Source: Syngnathus acus (lineage: Eukaryota > Chordata > Actinopteri > Syngnathiformes > Syngnathidae). From it: a DNA stretch of 64,000 nucleotides. A program made the translations under genes and the position numbers. Shown here in pieces: positions 1-12,400 of this stretch. The stretch is taken from NCBI RefSeq assembly GCF_901709675.1, contig NC_051094.1:13450501-13514500 (forward strand). Direction: 5' to 3'. Each line of letters begins with the position of its first letter. Within the stretch, counting starts at the first letter, position 1. Under the pieces are notes generated by a model that was not told the DNA's origin, ran no database searches, and saw only the letters and a list, made by a program, of their open reading frames with translations.

Positions 1-125
1 GAGGATTATAATTTAACAAATGCCTCTTAAAGATTACTCGATTATTACAATAGTCGTAGATGACTTTGATAATTGATTACTTGTTGATTAATTGATTCAT
101 TTTGACAGCTCTAATTTTAGTTCTT
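1..125. repeat. Relic resembling a fish hAT MITE end, in GNB1L intron
   Basis: Clustered GATTA/ATTGATT words ending in gacagctctaa resemble the end of a common fish hAT-like MITE. It is degenerate, and the call is from memory of such families. The interval 126-297 holds only intron sequence and the acceptor at 296-297. Confidence 0.3.
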
Positions 126-297
126 GAACTTAAGCACAAAGCTTGACTTTGTTAGGTTTTCTTGGCATCAAGTATTGTAGTGTGTTGCTTATTTAGGCAG
201 TTTGGAAACACTAGGTCAGTGATTATTACTTAGACCCCTATAGATAACACAAACCAAAATGTGTGCAAGATAACCTTTTTTTCCTTCATTTTTGCAG

Positions 298-423
298 ATC
301 AGCGAAGGGTGCCATCCATATGTGGAATTTGAACAATAGGAGGGCAGAGAGAATCATAGAAGGTCATTCTGGGAGTTCAGTTCTCTGGGTCAATACACTT
401 CACTCAGCAGATACACTTATTAG
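298..423 (+). CDS. gnb1l: GNB1L internal exon (first in window)
   Basis: The acceptor is tttttgcag before 298 and the donor is gtcagt after 423. The first base completes a codon begun in an upstream exon outside the window. It encodes 41 full codons from SAKGAIHMWNL to DTLI, one WD blade, and ends in phase 2 (AG), completed to Ser by the next exon. The first complete codon is therefore not a translation start. Confidence 0.93.
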
Positions 424-3400
424 GTCAGTATGCTGTTCATTCTGTGGTCCTGGTTCCCTTCCATTAATTGATGAAACCGTCTCTCTTTTCTCTTAACGGA
501 TAAGTCAGGGACGGGACACGAGGGTCTGTCTTTGGAATCTGAGTCAAGGTCGCAGTGAGCTGATGGACTCTCTGAGTACAGGAAGTGTTGGATTCTGTCA
601 GTGCTCCTTGCTGGAGACAGGAATGAAGACCTGCCTGCTTGCCTTTGCAGGACAGCAAACTGAGGAGGTGAGACCTCATGGTATTGAGCCCCGTGATCGC
701 CAACCTTTACAGGTTGATTGATTCCTACCCTCCAGTGGATGGTGGAACTGCCCTAACCTCTTCAGTTGCCGGGATCAAAATTATCTGTTGCCTTCGAGCA
801 TTTGTTTTTGGTGGCGGTAGTATTCAATTTTATTTTTTCTGTGAAAGCAATCGAAAAAAGTATACACCTCGGTAGTGTCATTGTCTAATTCCCCATTGCT
901 GCTTCCCTGAGTTTTACGTATGTGGTTAGATCCCTAAATGCTGATGTAGCTTTTCTGGAGCATTGATATACGTATCAATGGGAGCACCTGCTTTGGAGGA
1001 TTTGTTGTTAATAGACTTGTGAGAATTGGGATTCACTAGCCTAATGAGATTGAGTGGTCGATAAAATCATTGAGACCGGTCATTTGTTTGGTCATGTGTC
1101 ATGCTCAACACCCACTGTCCTGTAATGTCTGGTGCCGGGCCAGTGTCAAAGTGGCTACAGGGCAGCCTGCTATTCAGGCATCTTTTATTGCCTTCAGATT
1201 CATGTTACTTGCTTTGCTGTGAAGGAGCCACACTTGAAAGGGACAGAATAGTCACCTGATCCAGCCAAATGTGCCTCAGCTAACCCCCATCTTGTGGACC
1301 AGGCACCAGGGCGCCTTTGACTTCCCAGCGCCTCAATAATACCATTGTCCCAATAGACACGCACAGAAACACACACACATGCAACATCCCAGGCCAAGAA
1401 GGAGGCCACTGTTGATTTTGCCATTTTGTCTCTCCACTCAATTACACAGGCATAACTGGTGCAGACAGATGCTTATCATGCTCAAATACGAAACCCATGA
1501 TTAGATGCAATGAGTGTGAATACACTTGCCAGTGTGCAGGAGCGGTGTTTTTCACAGACACAGATAAAATATAGTTTAGTTTCGTATAGGTGAAATCAAG
1601 ACAACAGAATAACGTGTTAGTCGTTACTCATGTAATAATTTTGGTTTCTTGCCTGCTCGTTTTGAAATTAATTAATAGCACGGGAGATTTCTATTTATGG
1701 TCCTGGTGATGAAGCACATGAACAGCAGATATCCTGGGGCAATGACATGTCCTTTCAGGACCACTTTATTAGGTGTGTATGTAAACATGTTGGACAGAAA
1801 AACAGATTGGTTGCCTAAAGGGCTACTAATTGTGAAGCCTAATGAGAATGAATACGCAAATCATCAACACGGATAAAGTCGAGAGGAGGTTTTGTAGCAT
1901 TCTGGGTACGCCTGCATCGCCGCAAGCCTCACTTGAGCAATTTGGAATCATCACCAGTATGTGCAGGAAAAGACCATTCGAGGCATGTCATATGTCAGCT
2001 GCAGCTGGATTTATTATAGACAGTGTGGTGGCTGCTCTGTGATGACGGATGCTGCTCCACTGCTTGTTGCAGAACCAATTGGCTCTGTGGAGGTCCTGAA
2101 GCTGCAGTGACAGATTTTTTCAATTCAGTCAAATTAAGAATTACAAGATTTTTGAGGTACATAAACACTGATTTGTTTTACTAAATGAGTCTGAATTATG
2201 AAAACATGCACAGTGGAAACGTATGAGGTTTCTGACTCACTGAAGAGTGTGAAATTGTTGTCGCCAACTATTGAGGAAAAAGCAGGTTAACGTTTTTTTA
2301 TCCATATCTGAAATTCCATTCTCAGCTGCTATGTCTTTTACGAAACAGAGAAAATTGTGAGCCCCACTGCTCACTAATCAACATTTGCATTTGTAGAGTA
2401 TTTAGACTTTACACAAAAATCTGCAAATTAACACTTGTCACACAAGTCGAGAACAAGTTACAGTATACGTATGCCTTATCGTTTCACCATCAACTCTTAA
2501 AGTATGCTGAAAGCACATAGCTATTGTTGAGCTTTTTTTTTTGCCACTCATTTATTTTGATTTTTGAACTTTCTGTTTTTTGCAGCTCAAGATTGTTGAG
2601 CTACCCAGTAAGACTCTGGTGTGCAGTCTGATACCAGATTCGAAAGTGGGGATGGTGATGTGTGTCAAGCTGTGGCAGGTAAGCCCCAAGATGTCATCAC
2701 GTAAAGTTTCAGCTCACTATTAAATGCTAAAGAAATTAGCCTATGTTGGTGTACGCTAAATGTATTTTTATTTCATATTATTTTCCGAACGAGAATTTAC
2801 TGCAATCAGGTGACAGTTTTTGATTTTGTCTTTAAATCTGTTGCTCATTTTACAAATTACGAGCAGTTATCTTTTGATTTACATACCGAATTGTGATTGT
2901 TGTTCCATTTCGAACACGTTTATGCCGAGATAGCTTTCCATGTCTATCTAATTAAGTGTATTTTGGATGCAAGGGGTTCGCCCTGTCAACCTTTATGAAG
3001 TAGAGAAAATTCTACTATTTTCCTTTTCCTTGCTATAGCTTTTTGTATGCGTACTTTATGCATCACTCCGATTGGTTAGCAGCCCATAACAAAGGGGCAC
3101 GAAGAGGAAAGTCAACAAAAATGCACACGCAAGCCGTGGCACATAATTTGGAGCTCGACAGCTCGTCCTGGGCCATTTTTCCAAGCATTTCTTCTCAACT
3201 TGCAAAGTCCCAACACTGTAATTAGAGTGTTTGGAATGGCTGGAGGTTCTCAGTCATATATCAGCCTGCAGCTGTACATTCAATCTGATCCCGGCACAAG
3301 GTTTGCGTTCTGTTTTGTAAATTAACGTGTCCCTGTAATTATTTTCATGGGTAATAATTGTTGTGCTTAGTTTTGAGCTTTGTGGGGGGTTGTTTAGAAA

Positions 3401-6400
3401 ATAATGTTTGAATAAACACATAAAATGTATACTCAATTTAATTATTATATATTTTATTCAGCAAAGACACATTTGTTTACATTGGTTTATGGTTTAGTTC
3501 ATTTGACTCCTTGCCTATGATTTGTTTATGGGCCATTAGTTGCATGTTCAATGCGGAATTCTAGCAAGCATAATGATCGATTATATCATACTAAGTTAAT
3601 AATGTTGTCATCGAGGACATGCCGCCATCTAACTTCAAAGCTGAAAGCCCCCAGTGATTCTAAATTATTTCAGGCTGTTGCTTTGTAAAGAAGTGATATA
3701 TTTCTTCTCTACTGCTGCCTCACACAAAGTCAATGGAAGGCAGCACTGTATGGCTCATCTGAAAGGGCTCATCTGTAACCTTACACAGTGGAAAGCTGAT
3801 TTCAATCATGATGATCTCTCTCTCGCTGTCTCTCTTTCGCTGTCTTCACAAATACACACACATGCAGTATGTGAATCAGTTCTCTTCTTAATGAACATAA
3901 CATATTTATGCATACAATATACATGTCAAGCACATGGGCACTCAAGTTGTATCCAAAACTGTTGCTCAAATGCAGTTTGTCGACAGTGAAGGTTTGGATG
4001 CAGAAAACGTGCTTTCAACAGAGATTAATTGAAGGAAAAGATATAAAAGTAACATTCAGTAAAAGAATTACCCCTCTTAGTAATGAGATGCAATTTACTT
4101 ACACTATAAGGAAGACAATGACACTGTCAGCTAATGAGCTAAAGTCAGGTGAGTATAACTCAATGTACTATAATAATTTGAATCGACCTACTTTTATATT
4201 TGCACTTGCAATGGCGGGTTTAGCGTTTTTAAGGTCATATCATAATAGCACAGTGATCTGACTTCAGTGTCCTTTTCCGTCCTCGTCTTGAAGTTGAGCG
4301 AGCGTACTTTGTATCTCTGATTTGCCGTGAAAGCGAGAGCTTTGAAAAGTGTGGGAAGAAAGTGCCTCCACATGTGCGTTTGACTTCTCTTGTGCTGTAG
4401 GGCTCGACCTGGGGAACAGGAGTGATGTATGATCTGCAAAGCTTTTGTTGTGAACAGAGGCTGGCGAGGAAAAGGAAATGTTCCTATACAGATATCCATC
4501 ACTCTCAGCTCATCACGTTGATGCCTTGTAGCCATGACAACATAGTGGACAAAAATCCAAGGAAACAGATTAGTTCCTCATGTTGGAACAGTGCCATTCT
4601 GGGCTTCGACTGGCCACAATAGCAAACATGCTGCAAACATGTTTATGATTCCTGACAGAACCTGCAGCAGCAGGACACAACGATATAGTGGTGTTACCTG
4701 AATGAAGTGTAAATGTCATGTCTAATATTCATTTACACTTTGTGGACAATTGAGACCAGGATGCATTCATAGTTAGGAGATATCGATACATTTTATTAAT
4801 AGCGATCTTGTGCAAAATGGTTGACTTTAACATGAAATAGGGTTGAATTAAGCATTTGGGATGGGCATAAGTCACTCAATTATTTATCACCATTAATGGT
4901 TATGTCAACTCGAGAGATGGACATAAATCACCCAATGAATTATCAGACAATTACTTGATCAACAAGCACTATTTGTCTATAATCACACGTTCCTTCATTC
5001 GCCCTCACTTAGATTGTATCACATGATGTCGTCTACACAAAGTTGAGCTACAGTTACACTGACATCCATTAGAGTACAACCTTTCTGGTCAATATTATCC
5101 TGCTCAATGCAAACTCAACCAAAGGAGGATTGACATTGACACAGAGAGACGTTACTAACATAGGGAGTATATAAGTGAACAGGTAGAGAAAAAGAGGAAG
5201 ACAATTGAGAATAGCTAAGGGATTACTTAGAACAAGCCCAAGTCAGCTCTCACTAAACCCGGAAGACTTCTGTGGGTTAAAAAGCTATCGCTGCTTGACC
5301 ATCTAATAAGCTCTTTGATTTTACAAGCGTCTAATTCAGTGACGCCATCACTGAAAATATGTTATGATATACTATTTTCTCAGTTGTAGTCGTATCCAAG
5401 TGTTTTGGACAAGTCTTTAGAGATTAGCTCGATCCGCATGTTAATGGAGTTTTTCCATTAATATCAATCCCTCCTGGAGGTCACAAAAATGTGGACAATT
5501 TCTTTTAGCATGTGCAAGTGGCAAGGATTTATTTTTCACCTTACGCAATTTTATGGAAAGAAAAACAATGTTCTTGGCATTGGTTTAATGTGGGAGTCCA
5601 AGGAAGGATACTTTTGGATCAAATGTAAGGCAATGTTCCTTTCTAGAGCCAAAGACAATAATCAGTGTATTCAAATTAATTTACAAATGTAGTCAAAAAA
5701 ATCCTCCAGTTTTTTATTTCGCTGTAATCCATTGGTAGCCCCCAAGTTTTTACTGTACTACTACTTTCTTTTAAAATAATTTTAAGGAGCAAAACTGACT
5801 GGCATTTGGGGATCTCAAAATCATGTACGTATTTGTCACTCAAAAACAATGACACATTCTATAAATGCCATGTTGGAGAGGTCCAATGTTACTCCGCCTA
5901 GTCACCATCCATCCATCTTTCCAGCTATTGTGCAGTGATGAATCTTCTCCCATAAACTCAGCCCCATTCCGGCAGAGAGCCCGCGTGGAGAAAAGCCTTG
6001 TAGGATATAATGAATTAGGTGTCTACCCAGGGTTCCCTGACCTTTGACCCATAACATCGTCAATCAACGAGGTCCTACATTTAAGTGAACTGGTGGGCCC
6101 CAAGCCTGGAACGCTTAGCCCAGACCTTGGTGGCAAGCAGGGGCCACCGATTTTCACTTGTTTTTATTTGTTTTTGTAATCCCTTCGTGTTCATCCTGGA
6201 TGATGTGTTTGGAGGGAATACATGACTCTGTCTATAATTTGTTTAAAGGTTGAACAAGAGAAATATATTGTGTTAAGTGAGAGGAGGACTTGAAGATGGA
6301 TGAAAATATCTTCTCTTCTGGCACATATGGAACAAATTTGATTCTCCCCTTGTTGGTAATAATATAAAGGCACACTGTGCTGTGAATTAGTCACATGTTT

Positions 6401-9400
6401 AATATGTACTAATGTAAAACTATTTGTTCTCTGTGAACTGTTTTTTGTGTTTTTTCAAGAAAACTGATTTATAATGAAATGTCACACCTTCCGCCTTCTC
6501 CATCACCAATAATTCTCCTTACTCCCCCCCCCCCCCCAAAGAGCGATATGGAACTCAGCTTTTTATCAGCTCACCTGTACATTCTCTTTCACTGAAGTAA
6601 TTTACAAGCGTTGTGAAATGGCAACTTTGCTTGTCTGATCCTACGCACACTATTAAAAGGAGGGTTGGGGTTAACCCAACCGTAAACCCAGGAGGTACTG
6701 CAAGGTTATGGCTGACTACCAATTTCATTGGGACATCACTTCATTATGTCTCATTTGCATCTCTTCTCATTTGGTAGTGTTGTTGTCTTAAGAATTATTT
6801 GCAACTATCCTGTTTTGGCCACACCAATTTTAAATAAAGAGTTCAGTTTGATGGACTGCATGAATATATATTAATGTACATATAGGAGCAACATGGGAGA
6901 CACTACTGCAGTATTTTCAAATGACATTTTTAGCATTTACTGAATACATAGGGGTATTGGTAATGAAAAAATGAACTAATTCCAAATCTTTGGCCAATAA
7001 ACAAAATTATTATAGTCAGCTTAATACCGAGGTCTTTGTCACAGTAATATAGACGAGGAGTAAAGTGAGTAGTGGTGTAATGGAATGATGTTAAGAAAGA
7101 ACAGCAGCTTGATGAATGGAGCCCACAGTGACTCTGTGGGTGTCAGCAGGAGCTTCCAGAAAGATAACCTCTGCTCTGCTCAGCTTCCAGTATCGCATAG
7201 CGGTCGAGGCCATTTTGGCAAGAAGGTTCTTTTGAGGCTGACTCTTCACTGACTTTCTCTCTATCTCTGTTATCATCCTCTCTCACCTTTAGCCACAATC
7301 AGGTCCTGGACCCCTCTTGCTGGCCGGGTATGAGGACGGATCACTGTTGTTATGGGACATAACCCAGAGGTCCATATTGAGCCAAACCAAAGTCCACCTC
7401 GAGCCTGTCATGTGCCTGACCTTCGACCCAGAAAGTCTGAGGGGCATATCTGCTTCTTCAGAGAATAAACTTTCCTCATGGATGCTGGATGGGCAAAACA
7501 ACCTGCAGGTAAGTTTCAGTTGTAATTTTTATTTTATTTTAATAGTTATTGTTCCCACAGTAGAGATTGGTTCTCAAAAAGGCATTATGGGATTATTGCA
7601 ATAGAAGTTGTTACGGTTTGTAGAACTTGTCACGAACCAGTTCTAGTCATGATTCTGAATCCATTAATATTTTTCATTAATTGGTTTTAAAATAATATTA
7701 GGTTGGTGAAATAGAAAAAAAAACTAACCCTAACCTTGGCTATAAATCAGTTGCTGCTTATGCAGTTTGTGTGAGGCCTGGGGCCTAGCCCAGAAGGGCA
7801 CTATGGATGTCATTCAGGACTGCAACCACCCACAAGAATTCACATAGTCGGTCATTGATAATATTATTCCAGTGGCGAATCTAAAAACATATCAGGATAA
7901 AAAAAGAGCACTTTGGGATAATAGGAAATTCCTTTTTGCCTACAGTACCTAATTTATTAGTTCTAGTAATCTTAGAGACAGACTTTTTTCACTGTGATTT
8001 TTTTCATTGCAGCAGTGACACATTCATATTATTTGTAACAAACTTGAAGATATGACAAATTTTCATGCACATCTATGCCTTGAGAATTATCCTCCTTTGG
8101 ATGAGGGCGATGCAGTGCTGGATGTTGTGTTTTCCAAAACAGCAAACAAATATTACAACTTTTAGGTGAGCTTCCCAGCTAAACTAATTAAATGCCACCA
8201 ATCGAGCCTTATGTGTTAATTTGGCCAGTGGCCCTGTAAGTAAAATAAAAACAACAAAGAAATTATATTCTTACGGTACATTTACTTTCTCATAGCCACC
8301 CACACTTTTCACTCATGCAAGACCTCGGCAAATTCAAAAAGATCACTTGGACTCATAATTCTTTTGACGTAACAGACCTAGCGCCTCATTAGAAACCATA
8401 TATTCTCTCCATTTCATGAGCAAAAGGGAATGCTCCCATTTTTGAGCCAGCTCCCATGAATCAGAGGCGGTGAGGAACCTGGAGCTGATCGAATACACTC
8501 CGATAGAGTGAAGGGTGTTTTTCTTTCCAGGGCTTTTCACAAATGAATGCTTGAATTAGAACTATTTGCAAAGCCTTGTTGTTTTTATTTCCACCCTTAA
8601 AATATGTCTGCAAATATTCTATTGTGGATTTCATTTGCTAAACCTAAGGAGAAAGAATGATTATTTTGTTTATTTTGCTTGAGCAACAAAATATTGATTC
8701 AGTATTTAATCCAGGATGAAGATGACAGGAAAAAAGCACACAGCGAGCAAAAGCATCCACCAGGGGCTTTTAAATTACCTCTAAGTGCAGCTCAGTGTGA
8801 AGTCCAGACAGCAATGCTCAGTTCCTCCCACAGAAGTATTTTTGTGTGGCAGTAGTCGGAGGGTGGGCAGCGAGGGAACTGCCGGGTGGCGCACCCGGGC
8901 CTCAGGTCCTGACGGACGACCCCTGAGAGGTAATAAAAATATCAAAACCTCGGAGGCCCCTAAACCAAACAAAAAACACATCTGCAGTAAAGGGAACAGT
9001 AGACTCAGTGGGAAGCTGCAATAAAGGTTGACGAGGCCGTAAGTGCCACAGTGTCTCACTCTCTGTGAATTACTGCTTCGACATTGTGGAGTTGGCTGGC
9101 AGGGCAGATAGATGCTCCGAGTTGTGAAATGAAGGGAAAACCTAATGAGACAAAATACAGCACAGTTGTGATTTAGTGAAGCTGGATGTTTTTTTGAAGT
9201 AACCTTATCAAGGCCAGATAAAGACGGATATCTTCAGGAATTGAGCTTAATGTGATACACATGGCTCTCAACCGCCTTTATCTGCTGGATGACCTGGCCG
9301 CTCTATGCTTGTAGTAATGACGCATCGTCATCTTCAGCTTTTTTTTTTTTCTCCCCCAGCTTTCCTGTGAGCTTACGTTTGTTGCACTACACTATACAGG

Positions 9401-12400
9401 TGTGGATTTCAGAATTTACAAGCTGTTAAGTTGAATTGACATGTATTACTAAGATGCACTGACAGAGGATTGATAGGTTCCTCCAGGAGGGAGAAAGAGA
9501 AAAAGGTTACCGGTTGGACAAAATAACAGGAATCAACAGGGGAAGATTAGCTGTAGAAATCAAGCCTTCTCTTAGACACTTGACACTTTTTGTATGAGTG
9601 GAAGCCCACGCCCTCATTGTCACGTAAAATCCCTTTCTACATTATAGTGCTTTCCAAATTTTAGTGACCAAATGTTTCATTCTAGAAAATTGCACAGCAC
9701 ATTAATAGATAAACAAAAATGTCACCAAAATATGATCTAATTTTTCTTACAAATTTGCTGACTTATAAACCTGGGCCTGTTTTATTAAACACGTACTTGG
9801 AGGAATTGAAGAAAGAGCCAATAATAACGCAATCATTTCCCACAGCACACCTGATAATCTATTGTAGCACTTTGTACATGGGAATCACGGTCTAGTGTCT
9901 TGTGCAAAATTGAAGTTAAATTAGATCGGGGGGAGGCAAGCTGTCATAAGAATTACAGGTCTTCTTATTGAGAAGCTTTCTGTCCTTTTCTGAATGGAAC
10001 TGCTCACCTGTTTGACACATCCATCTCTTGTCAGCCAGAGCCAAGCTCTGACAGGCAAGGTGACAAAAGGCTGTAATCTCCTCCTTCGAGAGTGTGATTC
10101 AGAGCCAGGGTGTGTCAGAAATGCCTGTGAAAAGCCTTCCAGTCGATTGGCTCGAGTGAGTGAGCGATGATGGGATGAGTCGGTGGATCAACCTGAACGG
10201 CAAAACTGAAGCAAATACATACGAGGGGAAAAAAGTGAAGCAAGGTTCGACCGATGGTTGCCAACTGGACGCTTCTGAATGTTTCTAATGTCCATGAGAT
10301 GCTACAAAGAGATCGTTAAGTGTGAGTTTATGTTGGATGTGTTAGGACTTAAGGAATGTCTCTGAGCCTGTCCGCTGAGCACAACTGGTAGCCCCAAGAC
10401 AAGCGAGGAAGCCAACATTTCAGCTGCAACCAGAAATGCAGTCAAGGAGAGGGAGCGTTTATAACAATGATGAAGTACTAAGTTTCTATCAACAATGACA
10501 CTGGAAGACAATAAAAGGAAAACTTGTGCTGATGAAAAATTTATGGCATGAGGCGGTTGTTTTTAAATAATTACACCTGCATAAATTCGGTGTAATAATA
10601 GTAAGTCATAAAAGTGGGTAGATTTTGTGTTTCTGTCTGGAAAATAGAAATTGTTGCGGTCTGCTCATAAAAAGATAAGATTTTATGAGAGGCATTAAGA
10701 GAACAAATTCCAAATTATATCTAGCAAATGATATGCTAATTAAAGAGATTCTACTTTACACTGAAATACAGCAAATGTAGAAAAGTTTATTTTTTACTCT
10801 TCAGTCAGTTAAATAGTAACGAGAGATCATTTGAGGTGATGTTTAAATACTTATTATAATTATAAAAAAAAAAAAGTACCCAATTGTAAATTACAATATC
10901 TTTCATTCACGCTAAAAATGACTCACGAGCCATTACTGCTTACAATTGACTCTTTAATAAAACAAATGCCCTTTTCTGACGCAAATTTTGGGATTGAAAA
11001 CAAACACAAACAGACACTTTAACCCATCATTATCAGGCCTCTAATTCAAACCAGATGGAGAGGGTTCGTGGCATACCAACTTCTTGAGGTAATAACAAAG
11101 CTCCAAGCAATCTGTCACCCCCAAGTTTTCTCTGCATCAGTGTGCGTTGGTTTGTTTTTGTTTACGCGGCCACAGACTGACACTGTTGGTACCAGTGATG
11201 ATGGCTTAATTAATATTATGCCAAAAAATAATAATAATAAAAAAAATCATACGTTAGCAAAGCTCGCTTTTTTCTGAGCAGTGACATTCCTCTCTGCTCT
11301 CTTTCACTTGCATTCCCCTTTATCCACTTGGGCAGTGAGTACCTGGCTTATATCTTCCACATGCAGCATGTGTATAGTTCCAGTCCGGAACAGGAGCAGA
11401 TAAATTCGGCAACATATCTTTCTATGCAAGGCCATTAGTCTCCTAAGACACAAGCCATGAAGTCAATTTTACGCTGTCCAGTTGGATTTCAGCCCCCCAA
11501 ATCCAGATGTGTGCACTGCATGGTGCGATCCAGCTGAGATCCCCAGCTAGCAGCAAGAGCACGTTCCTCCTCCAAGGAATGCCCACCTCCAAATGGTCCT
11601 TCAGATTAGGCTCATTTATTATAGGGTGTCAAAGGGGGTACCCCTTCGCGAGGCTTCTTGAAACGCTGTAGCTCGTGGAGGAAAAGAGCTGTGGCTAATC
11701 TTTAGCAGGCAGACGTTACAAAATGCGTATTAATCAGGTCTCTTCTTTTGCTGACCAGACCTTTCAGTGCAAGTGTAATTCATCAGAGGCGCTTAAAGCA
11801 ACAACTCGTCTGCAAACAAGCATTTCACCAAGAAGGCTTCTCGCTTGCTCGTGACAAGGGGAACTCAAACCCCGTCGTGCTTCCATTGTAGCCCCCCTTA
11901 ACTCCAAACCAAATAGAGCGACGCCGAGAGATTTGGTCTCGGCCCTCATGCTGTAATGTTTCATGCTTGATGATTGAGGCTCAGGAGTTTACGGGCTAGG
12001 ATCAGCAGAAATCTGGACATCTGGCAGTGTCTCTGTCATTGTTTGTGTTAGAAAGGCAGTCATTAATTTTTTTACCTATTGAGTATATTAATTCTCATAT
12101 ATTGTATACATTTTTTAAAATGTTTGAATTGAATGTAATCTTAATCCTCTTTTTCATATTTGCATGACAAGACCACCATTCTTTGTGAGTAGTGGTGTCA
12201 CAATACCAGAATTAAGGACCTTGATACTGGTACTGAAACAATATCATGGCAAAACTTAAACAGGGTTCTACACTAACAGTAGCCGGGGCCACTACTTGAC
12301 TTTTTCGGACCTCCCAAAGTTTTCCCTATTGGGCCAGTACAAATAAATCATAAATAAAAATGGTGAAATCAACATCTTGTTCTTTTTAATATTTAATTAT

